The notes beneath the pieces are model-generated. The model ran no database searches and was not told the DNA's origin. It was given only the letters and a program-made list of their open reading frames with translations. Shown here in pieces: positions 1 through 21,400 of a stretch of DNA of 64,000 bases. The stretch is taken from the NCBI GenBank assembly GCA_000149265.1, contig CH003357.1:63137-127136 (forward strand). The letters run 5' to 3'. The stretch comes from Ciona savignyi (lineage: Eukaryota; Chordata; Ascidiacea; Phlebobranchia; Cionidae). A program made the position numbers and the translations under genes. Within the stretch, counting starts at the first letter, position 1. Each line of letters begins with the position of its first letter.

Positions 1-194
1 TGATATATTTCAGAACTAAGTACAAGTGTAAATAATCAGCAAAAAGTATTTGATAATAGTAACAACTTTTAAAATAGTTTATATTAAATTCACAGATAGC
101 ATAAATTTGTTCAAATATAAAATCACCAAACCACAACTGCTTCAGTATAATAGCGCTTATATCACAGCATTCAGGATATGACATCATAACATAC

Positions 195-3100
195 CCGGTC
201 TCCAATATGACGTTTTCTCTCAGACATTGGTGACCTGCTGCGACGACCTCTTGAATAACTACGCGATCTGAATGTGTAACAACCTGTTTAGTTCACTAAC
301 TTCATGCTTGTATTATATATAAAACTTTCTAATGATATGTTTGTTGACTACAGAAAAAAATTACATTAGATTGATGTACAGCATGCATGGTTTTGAACTC
401 TTGATTACAATTATCATAATGGTAAATATAATTTAGGATATTTGATGTTAAGAAAACCAATGAGTCTGTTGCACTTACAGACATATCATATTTAAACCAC
501 ACTGTAATAAAACAGCAGACTTTGGTAACATCCGGCATAGTAGTGCATGAATTGCACAATAGCTTCACTTAATTACTTGGTCTGTAACAAATAAATAAAT
601 AGGATAATTTTACACATCTTGACCTGCTCCTGCTGTCATATTTTCTTCTTGGAGTTATACTTCTTGATCGGTGCCTGTGTCGAGATCCAGACCGTGACCT
701 GTACTCCACATAAAATAACAAAACATTTAAAAAATAACTAAAACTTTGCTTGGCAACATAAAAGGTTAAATGGAAATTCCAAAACTCAGTTAATGTATGT
801 AACAGAAATGTACAAAGCAAAATTTATGTTCTAGGACATTTATACCCCCTTTTCATTAAATAATATTTACTTATATATTCTTGTCTTTGCATACTATAAT
901 ATAATACATTATTTTAAAACTGGTATAGCCTTTAAAAATACCATTTTACAACTACTGGCTGATTTGCCAAACCTAATTGTAGAAATTGGGGATTTTAATC
1001 ATGTTGATTTTATCTATAAACAAAATAAATTTATGAGGCTTCAGAAACCTAAAGTAACTTTGTTATGACACTTGCCACATCCAATTGAATAAAACATTCC
1101 ATACCTATATGATGGAGATCTGGATCTAGAATAGGATCGCCGCAAACTTCGTGAATTCTTGGAACCTCTAGAAGAATCCGAATCAGCAGAACCTGATCGT
1201 GATCTCGAGCGAGACTGTTTGATAGGGCTCTTTGTTTTCTGTAAATTATTTTGGTATAGAGTCAGGGTAATTAAATATTTTGTTTTATTAGGAGGTAAAT
1301 TTATATTTAGTTTTGCTTATATTATGGAGAGTTAGGGGTAAGTGAAATTTAACATTTTGTCCAGACAGTTCCAGTTGAGCTTAATCAGCAGTCAGCCATT
1401 AGAAGAAATATTGCAATAGCATACTGTGTGAGAACTATCAGATGGAAGATGCAAGTTTTTTACTAAAAACAACTTGGTACCTCTAAATACTACAGGATCG
1501 CTTGGACCGCTTAAATTGCTTGAAGCGCTTACTATACTGTATAATTACTAGGGCTGTGCATTGGTTAACGGTTAACCGACGGGACGCCAGTTAACCGTTA
1601 ATAAAATCGGTAAACGGTTAACCGATTAGTGCTCGGCGTAATTACGAAATTACGGACGCCGGAATTACGTTACGTAGGTAAGGATGTGCGAGTGCGACGT
1701 TAACGTGGACGTCAGATAACTGTCAATGAAGTCAATAAATGGTTAACCGACTGTGTTCGTTTTTTAGTCTACAACAGCGCATGATAACAAAATAATTTAT
1801 ATGGTGGTTATTCTTTTTTAAAGACCATGTAGTTGCCTTGCAGTAGGCCTAGGCGTTGCTAACCGCAGCGCCGCTTTTCTAACGATTCGTCGCGGTGTTT
1901 ATTGCTTTGATCGGCGGTTTGACCTAGGGTTACGTTGACCTAGATTCAATACAGGACCTCTGACGCACTCCCGCGAGCGTTTTTCCTATGTTCTTTTCTT
2001 TGATCGGTTAACCTTTATAAGAATCTAGGTTCTTGCACGGCCCTAGTATACAATGTTATGGCCACGTGTATTAATTGATAAAAGTAAAGTCGAACAATAG
2101 GCAAACTTCTAATTGTAAAACTTTAGTTCCCATAATAGACTTAATATTTTGTCGAATTAAGCGGCCAGTTCATGCGGGTTACCGATGTTTTGACTAGTGC
2201 GACGTACGATAAGAATATAAGATAAACATAAGATGACGGAAAGTGGCCTTATCTTGTGAAGACACCGGCCTTGCGGCAGCGCAAGATAACAATACACGCT
2301 AAAAGCAGGTTGTTTTTATAACGCCGTGAGGTCAGCTTGCATCGTTACATCGAGTAGGGAAAATGCCGATTTAATCGGTTAACCGATTTATTTTTGGATC
2401 GGTTAACCGTTAAGATTTTTTATGAATTTGCACAGCCCTAATAATTACAAAAGCCATGATATTAATGCTAGGGTTGGGGTTAAAGTTAGTTCTGGGGTTG
2501 AGATTAGTGTTTGGGACAGGGTTAGAATTACTTTTCATAGCATCTAAGTGATCCTAGCGCTCTAAGCGATCTTGTAGTATTTAGAAGCACCTAAAACATC
2601 TAGCTTCGCCCTTTGTTACAAAATATGTTGGTTTGATGGTTGTAGACATTTTCTTTGTGAAGTGCACCTTTTTGACCTAGGTTTTGCATGATTTCTTGTC
2701 AATACAACATAATTCTTAGTTTAGTTTATTCATTTTTTGCCCCAGTTTTTAAAAATAGCAAACGAATATAATCACGATCCAGAAACGGGAAAGACGGCAA
2801 AACGAACAGTCGTTAAAACACACCAGTAAAAAAAATGGATATAAATTAATAAATATAACAGACGCGGCCGCCAAACCTAGGCGAAAAAACAGTAATAAGC
2901 AAACAAAATTTAATTAAGACCGAAAGATTCAGAGCCCTGAAGAACAGTGTGCGGTAAAGCACGACCAGTACTGTACTCTTATACTATAGAATGGGAATAG
3001 ACAGAATGTAGGTAGGTACAAAATAGTTTAAAATCAGCAGCTGGCTCCATTTTGGCTTTGTCTACACACTTAACCAACACCACATACTTATATCCACTTT

Positions 3101-3620
3101 AATGGGTTTTAATAAAATTAAAGAAACATTTTAATTGTAAACAACACACTGCAATACTTCGGTTACCCAATAGTAAGCACACAATAATCTGAGTGTGTGA
3201 TAACACCTCTTGCATTTTTCTATTTGCATAAATTATGAGTTTTTTAAAATGTTGATTTCAACATTTTACAATTGCATTAAAAAATTGAATACAAAGTTCT
3301 TTAAACCATTTTTGCAGAAATCCTGGTCGAGTTCATTAAAAATTATCATAAAATATTTTAAATTTTCTGTAGTATATAATTATATATACCGGTACTTATA
3401 GAAATAGCCTGGCAGAAATAAGTCCTTTAGTTATTAAGAGAACCGAAGTGCTGTAATCTTTTTTTATATTATTAACTTTAAGAAACATTTTTAAGTTTTT
3501 TAGCATCATATAAGAAGTCGTCTATTATATTTAAATATGGAATATTTTGTTAAGTTATATTTGGCTACGAATTTTTTCCATACTTACCGATTTATATTCT
3601 CCTGCTTCGGTATCACTCAT
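195..3620 (-). CDS. tra2: Transformer-2 (TRA2) splicing regulator, N-terminal part
   Basis: TRA2 proteins are nuclear SR-like RNA-binding proteins that bind exonic enhancers and control alternative splicing. Four coding exons are visible: 3620-3588 (ATG at 3620), 1238-1105, 698-624 and 267-195. All have AG acceptors and GT donors, and the frame is continuous for 105 codons. The protein starts MSDTEAGEYKS and continues as an Arg/Ser-rich domain with many RS, SRSRS and HRHRSRS runs. It then reaches SPMSERKRHIGDR, which matches the conserved segment just before the RRM of TRA2 proteins. The RRM and second RS domain must lie left of base 195, so the gene is partial here. Intron 1 (3587-1239) is large and carries nested transposons. 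Other SR proteins are less likely because the pre-RRM motif is TRA2-specific. The gene is divergent from KAT5. Confidence 0.88.
1480..2588. mobile_element. Outer inverted-repeat element (MITE-like), interrupted
   Basis: Bases 1483-1503 (CTAAATACTACAGGATCGCTT, 21 bases with only 20 quoted as key: CTAAATACTACAGGATCGCT) and the reverse complement of 2564-2584 agree at 20 of 21 positions. They form terminal inverted repeats of an element that would be about 200 bp once the inner hAT insertion is removed. Its interior at 2470-2530 is a degenerate GGGTTAGG-like tract, which also occurs at 23527-23586. No coding capacity is seen. The boundaries are approximate because no clean target-site duplication was found. 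Confidence 0.6.
1549..2440. mobile_element. Non-autonomous hAT-like transposon with 8-bp TSD
   Basis: The element begins TAGGGCTGTGCA and ends TGCACAGCCCTA, and is flanked on both sides by the perfect 8-bp direct repeat ATAATTAC (1541-1548 and 2441-2448). An 8-bp duplication is the signature of hAT transposition. Just inside both ends are GGTTAACCG motifs in inverted orientation. It is 892 bp long with no transposase reading frame, so it is a non-autonomous copy. A second, decayed copy in opposite orientation lies at 43143-43782. Confidence 0.85.
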
Positions 3621-4697
3621 GCTGATTGTAAACTAATTCAGTTCAGTTTACTTTTAAAAATAACGGCCTAGAAATATAAATTTTAACGATTCTCCCAGAT
3701 AAAAACAACTAAATTGCTAAGCTGTAAAACTACCTGTAACAAACCGCTATTTTGTTCGCAACGAGCTATAAAAAATACTGCTAGATGGCAGTAATTACCA
3801 ACTTTATGGTGGACAGACGTATTTTCCTCATAAAATATAAAACTTCAAGTTATATGTGCTTTTCTATATTTTTTTCTAATTTAATTTAATATATTCTTAT
3901 TCATGGTAATTAAAATTTAGTTTTTTGTGCATACATTTTTGTGCGTTTTTTAACTATTTTTTTTTTAAATACACAGAACCTGTTTGTGCGCGTTGAGTCA
4001 TTTGTGCATGTCGGCGCCCCCCGTCTTGTTATGTGAATTTTCATTTAATTAATATTTTAAGCAGCATAAAATTAAACTTTTTAATACCTATGCAACTCTT
4101 TTTAATGAATTTACATCTAGCGGTAAAAGTGCCCACCCACATAACCTGGATTGTAACTTAACATATATACATTGTATCAAAATACCTTTGCACTACAGAA
4201 TTAATTTCCCATTTAATATACTGGTACACAAATGGAATATAAAACGAACAAATCTAGGACTAATTACTTTTCCAACTTGAATACTAAATTTCGATTTTTA
4301 CATGGCAGTTGTGCAACAAAATTAATCATGTATATATAATATTTGAAAGCTAATATTCATTTATACCTTACATTCTATAGTATTCTGCTATTACAACATA
4401 AAAAATACAAAATTAGTAAATATAGTTAACGCACATTTTATGGATGAGATGCATCCATAGATCTTTTTCTCATTTAATTTAGCAATAAGGTATTCTGCTG
4501 AAAACATTACTATATTTGGTACCGTACTGCGGCTGAAATTATATGTACCGCTACATAAAACAGTTGGTAAACAGACAACATTAATGTTTTTTAGTGTATA
4601 CTGGTAACTACCAAACCAATATTAGTTTAACAAAGAAACTCATTTAAACAGTTGAAACATTGAAATTGATTAATTATTTTTCGGCAATGGATGGGTG
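3621..4697. promoter_or_regulatory. Shared upstream region of TRA2 (-) and KAT5 (+)
   Basis: These 1077 bp separate the start codons of two divergent genes, so both promoters and 5' leaders must lie here. About 48 bases upstream of the TRA2 ATG, on the minus strand, is a pyrimidine-rich tract ending tttctag, which could be an intron or trans-splicing acceptor. No canonical TATA box was recognised at the expected spacing. The assignment comes from gene arrangement, not from identified factor sites. Confidence 0.5.
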
Positions 4698-13774
<9,077 letters not shown>

Positions 13775-13967
13775 CCCACTGTTTGCTGGCCGAGTCTACA
13801 CGTTTCACGCAGTATATAACCCATCCCGTGGAATCCAATGGGTGGTTTAAAAAAATCACATTACCGAACAAGTGCCGGCGCCCGTTGTAGAAGCTTTAAA
13901 CCTCGACTGCGGACAGGAGTTCGTAAATTTCATGTACAACAAATTTCCTCGTCCGCAATTCGATTCA

Positions 13968-13973
13968 AATAAA
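13968..13973 (+). terminator. Candidate polyadenylation signal of KAT5
   Basis: AATAAA lies 194 bp after the KAT5 stop codon, in an A-rich stretch. It is the first canonical hexamer downstream and fits a short 3' UTR. No cleavage site can be seen from sequence alone. Confidence 0.5.
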
Positions 13974-14156
13974 AAACAACCAACATGTCTACGTCATATT
14001 TTTTCATATCGTCAATAACCACTTACAATGTGCGCACATTTCGTTAAAACTTTTCGCGTTGCGTCGTAAACTGACGAACATTTTTAACTGTCGCCAATTT
14101 ATCTAACACTTCCTACGTCATTCAACATTCTGCGGCCATCGCAGTAAGACCGCCTG

Positions 14157-14348
14157 TTATCTTTCCACGGCCCATCGAGACGTTCCTTCCTCCATGTCCA
14201 TTACCATGTCTACTGCATCAACACAACATGCCGGCTGCAAGTTTTTAATTAAATCTACTTTCACGACACGACTTTGCTCTAGGTATATTGGCATTTTTAC
14301 AACAATTCCAATAAAAACAGTCAAAATGGCCACGACCACCAGGCACAT
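14157..14348 (-). CDS. Candidate small single-span membrane protein (63 aa)
   Basis: This ATG-initiated frame starts MCLVVVAILTVFIGIVVK, a hydrophobic stretch long enough to cross a membrane. A mostly polar tail with CC and an acidic DMVMDMEE segment follows, then a stop. The frame could extend upstream as an exon from an AG at about 14386 on the minus strand. It faces the 3' end of KAT5. The family is not recognised, and the plus strand is also open here, so it may be chance. Confidence 0.18.
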   Translation of the reverse strand: MCLVVVAILTVFIGIVVKMPIYLEQSRVVKVDLIKNLQPACCVDAVDMVMDMEEGTSRWAVER

Positions 14349-17300
14349 TGTAGAATCAGCAGTTGTCCATATTACGTTCTTAATATCAATTTACGTCATA
14401 AAAGTCGGTCAACAATGGTAAGTACTCAAAAGAACGAAGACGATTTTTCCCGGAAGCGCGTATTCAGTTTATTTGGCCGCGTGTGTTGTTGGTCTGTTGG
14501 TGACAACCAATTTGTGTCTCACAGAGATGTTTCCAAGTCTTTCAATCGACCTTATTCTACACCTTGCATATATCATACCCCATGTGCTTTTGTTTACACA
14601 ATAAATATGTCTAAAACCTCCGATTTCGTGGCCTGATTTTCTTTTAACATTAGATTGTCAATGATTAAGATTATAATTACTTTATTTAAGTTAAAGTTTA
14701 CGCGTAGCAGTACCGCCTACTGGTTCCCTTTTTATGGCTGTGTGTATAGAAAAAGGTGCAGCATCCACTTTATTTACTATTTATTTTGAGAGTTTACATA
14801 ACGACCGAACCCAAAAGACCGCAGCTAAATAATCCTAAACAATCGAATTTGCATGCGCATATTTTTAATCAAAACATTTTGCCGCACATGCCCTGTATAA
14901 TATATGCACAATTTGCATATATTGAAGCGTAAAAACGAGTCGTTCTATTTCTCCCTTTGCCGTATATATACACTACGAATAAGATTTTGCTTTGGCCTCA
15001 AATGTGGCTCGAGATCCAAGCAGGAAATGTTTTCTGGGTATTTGATTGCGGTTCGCATTGTTTATTAACGAAAATCCCTTCTGATCTGAATTACTCAGTT
15101 TCTTAGTATTGCAAGAGATTACATAACAAAATGTACCAGTTTCCCCGTAAACTATGCAAACAGGATTGTTATTTGCATTTCTTAGTAGTAAAATTTAAGC
15201 AGGGGCATTACATTTCTGTACTGATTGGATGTTGTCGATTAAAAGGACTAATGGGATTAAGGCCAGCACGACATGTAATTAGCTTCCTAGATCTCTAATT
15301 TGACGATCCTTTCCCACTAGAACAAAGAAACAGTGCGGTCGATACCGCCTTATTATCTTGCAAGGGAGAAAATGTAACAATCTGCTGATTCGTCATTTTT
15401 GGTTTGCCCGCCCGCCTTGCAAGTTTTTGTGGTAAAAAAAATTCAGCGTCGAAGTTTCGATATCGGTTTTGTTTTCCGTCTCAGTTTCGGTAATTATAAC
15501 AATGACCTTGTATTATAAATGCGATCGCGTCTAGCCATTCAGGTTCAAAAATTAATTTCCCCGCAGTATAGAATAGCTATGGATAAAATAAAGTTCATTG
15601 ATAATTTTTAATAGACCCTTTTATAGAATTTATATAAAAGAACACTGATTCTATTTTGCCATATTTTACTGATAAGGCTATTTATTTATTTTAACAAATT
15701 GAATTTTTGTGGGGAAATGATCAAATCTATATTAAGTTCAAAAAATAAATGTTTTTATTGTGTTTGTTCACATTCGCTCTTCAAACATTTTGATAAAATA
15801 AACAAAATGTTGTTTATGTTCCCGTTGCTTCTTTAACACAAACAAGTCAAGACCCAAGCAAAGTATTTGTCTATACCCAACCTTTATTTAGTGCCCTGGG
15901 CAACGTTTAAAGCCGCAGAGTTTTTGAAAAACTGTGCATCGTGTATACAAAACTGGATAGAAAATACTTGGCTGTTATTCTACTGGTAAACATGGTTAAA
16001 TCAAAACAAGGCGGGCCGTCTAAACACGGGTTAGGTCGGGTATATACGAGTATCACCACCTCCGATCTACGTTTGCCGCGGATTTAGAAGAACTTCTGCA
16101 CGTTTAGGGTTAGTAGCACTAATACAAACACGACTTGGGCGTAACCACAGCAATTTCACCCGTGCTCGCGGCTACCAAAATTCCACAAACGGCTAATTTT
16201 GTTCTTGTACAAACATTTTGACACATATATGTTTGGTTCTTACACAGCCAAAAAAGCGTGCGCATAGAGGAATTGCCGATCTTTCACTTACTAAGGTCGG
16301 ATTCATAGCATGTTTGTAAAATATTGTTTTTTTTATTATTTTATATGCAGCGTACGTTTGAGCCCCGACTTATTAAAATCAAATTGAGCAGCATTTAATT
16401 AATATAAACAAGCTGCTTTACATAAATTCGAAAAATGCTTTAAATTGTATTTTTACCGCGTTAATATTATACACATACCGCAGATGGTTTACAAGATATC
16501 ATTTAAGTTATCGCTTTATTTCGTACGTACGGTTCTGGAAGACATGTTTTACAAGTTTGTAAATCAAATACCATTTGATAAGCTTTTTTCAATGTTAAGA
16601 TAGCACATAGTGACCAAATGCGGTTAAAGCAAACTACAAATTGCCCACGATTAAAATGCAGACCTAATATGGGACCGTTTCTCGTGGGAACCAGTTACTG
16701 ACCATGATGTCGCATCATCGGTGAATTATTCGACCCATGTGGTATCTGAGGACCCAACACCGATCACCGTTACAATGCCGACAAAGCGTCGTGTGTGGCT
16801 TGTATATCAAGACGTTATGACTCATGCATTGATGTTAGTTTTTGAATGAGGCAGCGCCAATGCCCGGTATGATGGGGCTTAACTCATTGGGAACTTACCG
16901 ACGTTTATCCGCTGTGCTTCCGAATTTGATGAAAAATCTCGAGTAGAATTTAAGAGAACCGCAGCCCTGCCTTGTAGTTCAAGCGCCTGTGATTAATCTC
17001 AAGCCTTAAGCCCTGCGCTGCCGCCGCTCTGTCTCTTTAACTCTCCACGCCTTCCGGCTTTACAGGTGTTGGCCTCCGGTCGAGGATCGGCTGTCTTAGC
17101 AACCTGGTTACCGTTGAACCCAGCGCTCGAGATCTCTTTATTGTTTTAAACCAAAATAACCGAACGGATATGGGGTTAGACACGCTTTCTCGCCAGAAAT
17201 AGTCGCTGGATATAATAGATTGGGTCTTTACACTGCACGGTTGATTTGCAAAATCTTTAATTTGGTCGTTATTGTATACCAGGCAGCACTATAACGGATG

Positions 17301-17980
17301 TGGTAAGATATCCGCTTTGATCGCCCGGGGCGGCGCTGAATGAAAGATTTCCCGCTGCTGTTTATTTTACCGTGCCGAGTTCAAATAAACTTGATCACTG
17401 TGATTTTAACTAGAACCAACGCTAAGATATTTATTCCAACATAAAATCACATTGTTAAGGTGCTTACCCACTAAATTTAGGCCTACATACTTGGTCGTTC
17501 AACCTCTAACACATCATTCAGTGATAGAATCCTAAACAACAATTCTCCTGTTAACAAATCAACTTTGATAAGTGCGTTGGAACGCGTATTCGGAATGACG
17601 CAGATTGGTTGAGACAGGCGTTGCCGGAATATTTATCGCTTTGATTCACCAGTGTAATGGGAAAGTCGCTTAAACAGCTTTGAACTCGGTTGTGTTCATT
17701 TTCTCAAAACAAACTTCACCAAATTTGACTGTTTGATCGTAAACGGTTTACAAATGAAGGTATATCGTAACCAACGATTAATGTTTATACAGATACGTTA
17801 ACAAACGTATACTTAAACCAATATTTTTGGTGTGGTAGTGATTTGTTTATAGGAAATGTATATAGCAATTTAAGTTTTAGTAGAAAGATTGACAGAATGC
17901 GGTAGAAGCCGGAAGACGAATTAGCCTTCTTCTCGACTCTCTCTTCTTGTTTGCCATCTTTGTCGTTGCCAACCATGCAG
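14349..17980. other. Gene-poor stretch after KAT5
   Basis: No exon with convincing protein similarity was found on either strand. A GC-richer island lies at about 16960-17130, and another short one, with a CCCGGGGCGGCG core, at 17325-17340. These may be regulatory. The rest is ordinary AT-rich DNA. Confidence 0.4.
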
Positions 17981-18447
17981 TATATAAGCGACATTGTCTG
18001 AATCGGTAGTTATCATTCGCTAGCAGCCCTCGTAGTAAGGAAGACAATTGTGGAAAATATTCAGAACAGTGCAAAAACTGCCAAAAAGCATGGATTTTGT
18101 TTGGGCCGCTTTCTTTCTCACGTCTTCGGTAAACACAACGCACTGTAACGAAACATGATGGAGAAATGGAATATCTAGCACAAAATGTTGGAATATGAAC
18201 AAAACATAAGCTTGTCGTCGAAATATGACCTTGAAAGGTTCCCAATGTGAAATGCAAGGACAGCACTGAAGCTGGAGCTTTCACGGGCGTCGAAATACAG
18301 AGCGCAAGTCTGTTCATACACCATGGCCAAGCAAGTGGAAAATACTTCAAGGAATCTAAAGACTGAGGAGAGGATAGTTTCTACTTGCCACTGACCATAA
18401 CAACATGCAAACTAACTAAAGATTCAACATACGACTGTGACAAAACG
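17981..18447 (+). promoter_or_regulatory. TATA box with candidate first exon(s) and several short ORFs
   Basis: TATATAAG at 17981-17988 is followed about 100 bp later by an ATG at 18090. It opens MDFVWAAFFLTSS (hydrophobic, signal-like) and meets a gtaaac donor after 18128. A second ATG in strong context (ACACCATGG, 18323) opens a 23-codon frame. A strong donor ACG/gtaagc follows at 18447/18448. This looks like the 5' end of a plus-strand transcription unit, but no downstream coding exon was identified and the product is unknown. Confidence 0.3.
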
Positions 18448-21400
18448 GTAAGCACTTTTTTACAATTATACTATATAATATATATTGCATTTAGCGGCTG
18501 GTGGGTTTATATTACAGTGTAAAATATGAAAAATAATGTTTAAAATTATATCATTAAAATTTCTGATCGAAAAATTTTAATCAAAATGTCTCTCATCTTC
18601 AGATTTCACCTCGTTGAATTGAAACCCGCTTCCCGAAAATCAAACCAAATGATGCTGATTTGTGCTTTATGATGCAAATTTCTTTGAGCACTTTTTGCCT
18701 TCTTGCCTGACATGACGCATACATGCGTGCCTTATTTTGTGCATTACTTACTTGTTTTCTATCGTTTGTAATAATGAATTTTATGTAAAACTATATACCT
18801 TGTTTTGTGTCTATGTATTTCGTTGTGTTTTTGACATTTTGGCGAAAGTGCATTTTTCAAAATTTTCTCATACGTTTTATAATAAACTTCCAAAGATTAT
18901 CAAATTTGCCCAATGTTGTTGTAGAAAAAATCACACTCAAACTCAGATCTTTGAAAGTCAGTCATCGCATTTCTTGGGAGGAAGCGCGTATGTCCGTTTA
19001 CAGACAAATCAGTAGTTCAATATACCACGGTGGCTTTCATGCTTCACTGAGTAATAACAATTGTTTTGCTTTGGGCGCTGCGGGTCGCTTGGTACAACAG
19101 GACACGCTGAGTAAGACAAAACAGCACTCAGGATGTAAACAAGTAATTTAGGCATCAGATCCAGCCGCCGGCGTTGCCATCCATTAGCCGGGATATCGGC
19201 GACTGCATGTACAGTAGTCTCCGTTCGGATTCCCGAAAGACGAGTCAGCCTCCGGTTGCCGGTAACTACGTGGTTTGGTTACACGGCATATGAGTAACTC
19301 TTAGTCCGGTCGTTATTCTGATCTTGAAGTGACAAATTGCGAGACCGGATACCCGGACAAATCAGTTCACCAGGTTAAAGTGAAAATTCCGTTCCCAACG
19401 CATGCGCCGACAACAGAAACTATGCGAGCAGGACCATAGAACGAATGAATAATACTGTTGCAGTTTTAGCAGTGCGTACGTATTTTACCACATTAACGCA
19501 TTTAGGTTTATTTACCCGTAAAAGTACACGCAACAACGCACATGAGTAATGTTAATCCCCGGACGTAATACCCACGCGTGTTACTAGTTTGATTTTAGAT
19601 TGGAATTTTTGTCTCAGAAATTCCGAATTATTTTCCACGCACAAAATAACCCCGGGATATAGAAACTTTAAAAGCATGTGACTCGTACCGGTCTTGTGAC
19701 AATACATTAATATTTAATTATCGAAAGCCCAAGAACTAGCACTTTATTTAAAAAACTGTACTTTTGGGTGGTTTCTCACAAACGCATAACATCACAGTGA
19801 CTAATAATAAATTTTAACTTATACTATTCATTGTTTTTTAAACACATTAACGAAGATATTACATTTGCATGCAAATACTTAAAAACAAAAAAATTTCCAT
19901 AAAACAATCTGATAAACATTGTCTTATGAATTCCAAATGGTTATACTATTAAAATTAGTCTTTTTACAGATATGCAGTTAAAGTTCAAATTACATACGGT
20001 GATAGTCACGGCTCTTCCGAGTGAAAGAATAGATGGTAAAATTTTCACCGTTTATTTTTAGACCGGAATCTTACGTTGCCTTTCGGGTTTCGAACAGCGA
20101 AAGATTTGAAATTAGCTATTCTCAATTCCTAGGTCACGAGTTTCGAATTACCAAGTGAAGCTTCCTTCCGGGTTTTCGTTCATAACACGAAGCTTTACTT
20201 TCAGAATAACAAACAAGTCATTACTTTGCTTTGTCTTGAAAGGGAAAATACACTTAAGCGTTGTTTTTATTACAATCCGGTTTTATTACTTATATAGCTA
20301 CAAGTTAGAAAACAACAGTTGTTTTTCAAATATACTGGATTTGAATTGTCCAGCCCGTACAGACCTGCAGTGCGGTAAACTATAAACATATACTTTAACC
20401 TTGTGAGGTTATAAAGAGATGATAATAATAGAGGTCGATTTTAAAAAGTTCATTTTCAATTATATTTTGCAGGTTATTGTAATTGACCTAGCGTTGTTTA
20501 CGAGGTATTTGGAGGTGGTATTAATGTGCCGTTCATTGAGATTAAGTTGTTTACTTACTCAGCAGGTTAAGTGAGATTCTCGGCAGGGAGAACCACGTGA
20601 TCAATTCGCAGGAAAAAGCCCTGACTCTTGTATTTTGGCTTAGAGGGTTCCACGGACCGGTAAACACGAAACATGTTGGTTTGCACTCTGCGGGGAGCAG
20701 GATTCCGCTAACTGGCATAATTGACTCTTCCAAGACATGTACGCATAGGGAAACAGAATTTTCCCGCGGGGCGTTTATATGCATACTACCATACAAACAT
20801 TACTTGGGGGACAGTGGCTTCTCACGTGGTGACATGAAACAAAAGCGCGGCAAAAGAACAAAAGAAACGTTTAACTTATTCACTGTCTCATTTAATCAAT
20901 TTTTAATGCCTGCCAAACAGCCACGAAGCCCATTCAACAGTAAAACCGTATGTCTCGCATTTTATTACTTAAGTCACGTCCCGCCGATATGATCACAGGC
21001 ATACAATGCTTCAGAACCGATGCACATAGCACGTTTGAAGGTTCCGACAGCTTTATGGGTATAAAGTCACGTTTGGTCAATGCAATAATAAGCGGGTTTT
21101 CTGCTGAAAAGAACGACGTCGCTGCAGTTAAGACATTAACACAAGCGCGTCTATATTTGGCGAGAAGTTAGCTGTAATTTGGTAAATTTTACAATCAAAT
21201 ATGTCCGAATTTCGTTGTGATGTCGCTGTAGACTGCATTAAGCAAGCTAGTGGTGTGGCCGACCGCAGACAAATTCTAAATATTTTAAGAATGATGTTTG
21301 ACGCACCAGCCGAGATTAATCAATAGGCATATGCGAGACGGCGCCAGTCTGTTTGCTTGATGTTGGGAAATTCTTTGATGACTATTCGGCGGTGTTCGCT

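Larger units (their letters stand above)
1239..3587 (-). other. TRA2 intron 1
   Basis: This intron runs between the donor after the eleventh codon (TCG, then gtaagt on the minus strand) and the acceptor ttacag before AAAACAAAGAG. It contains a nested pair of inverted-repeat DNA elements (1480-2588), listed separately. The remainder, about 2590-3580, is AT-rich DNA in which no coding exon is recognised. Confidence 0.8.

Noticed and set aside
17877..18350. 157-codon minus-strand open frame
   Set aside because: It overlaps a promoter-like region reading the other way, has no similarity, and its composition looks like the complement of the plus strand.
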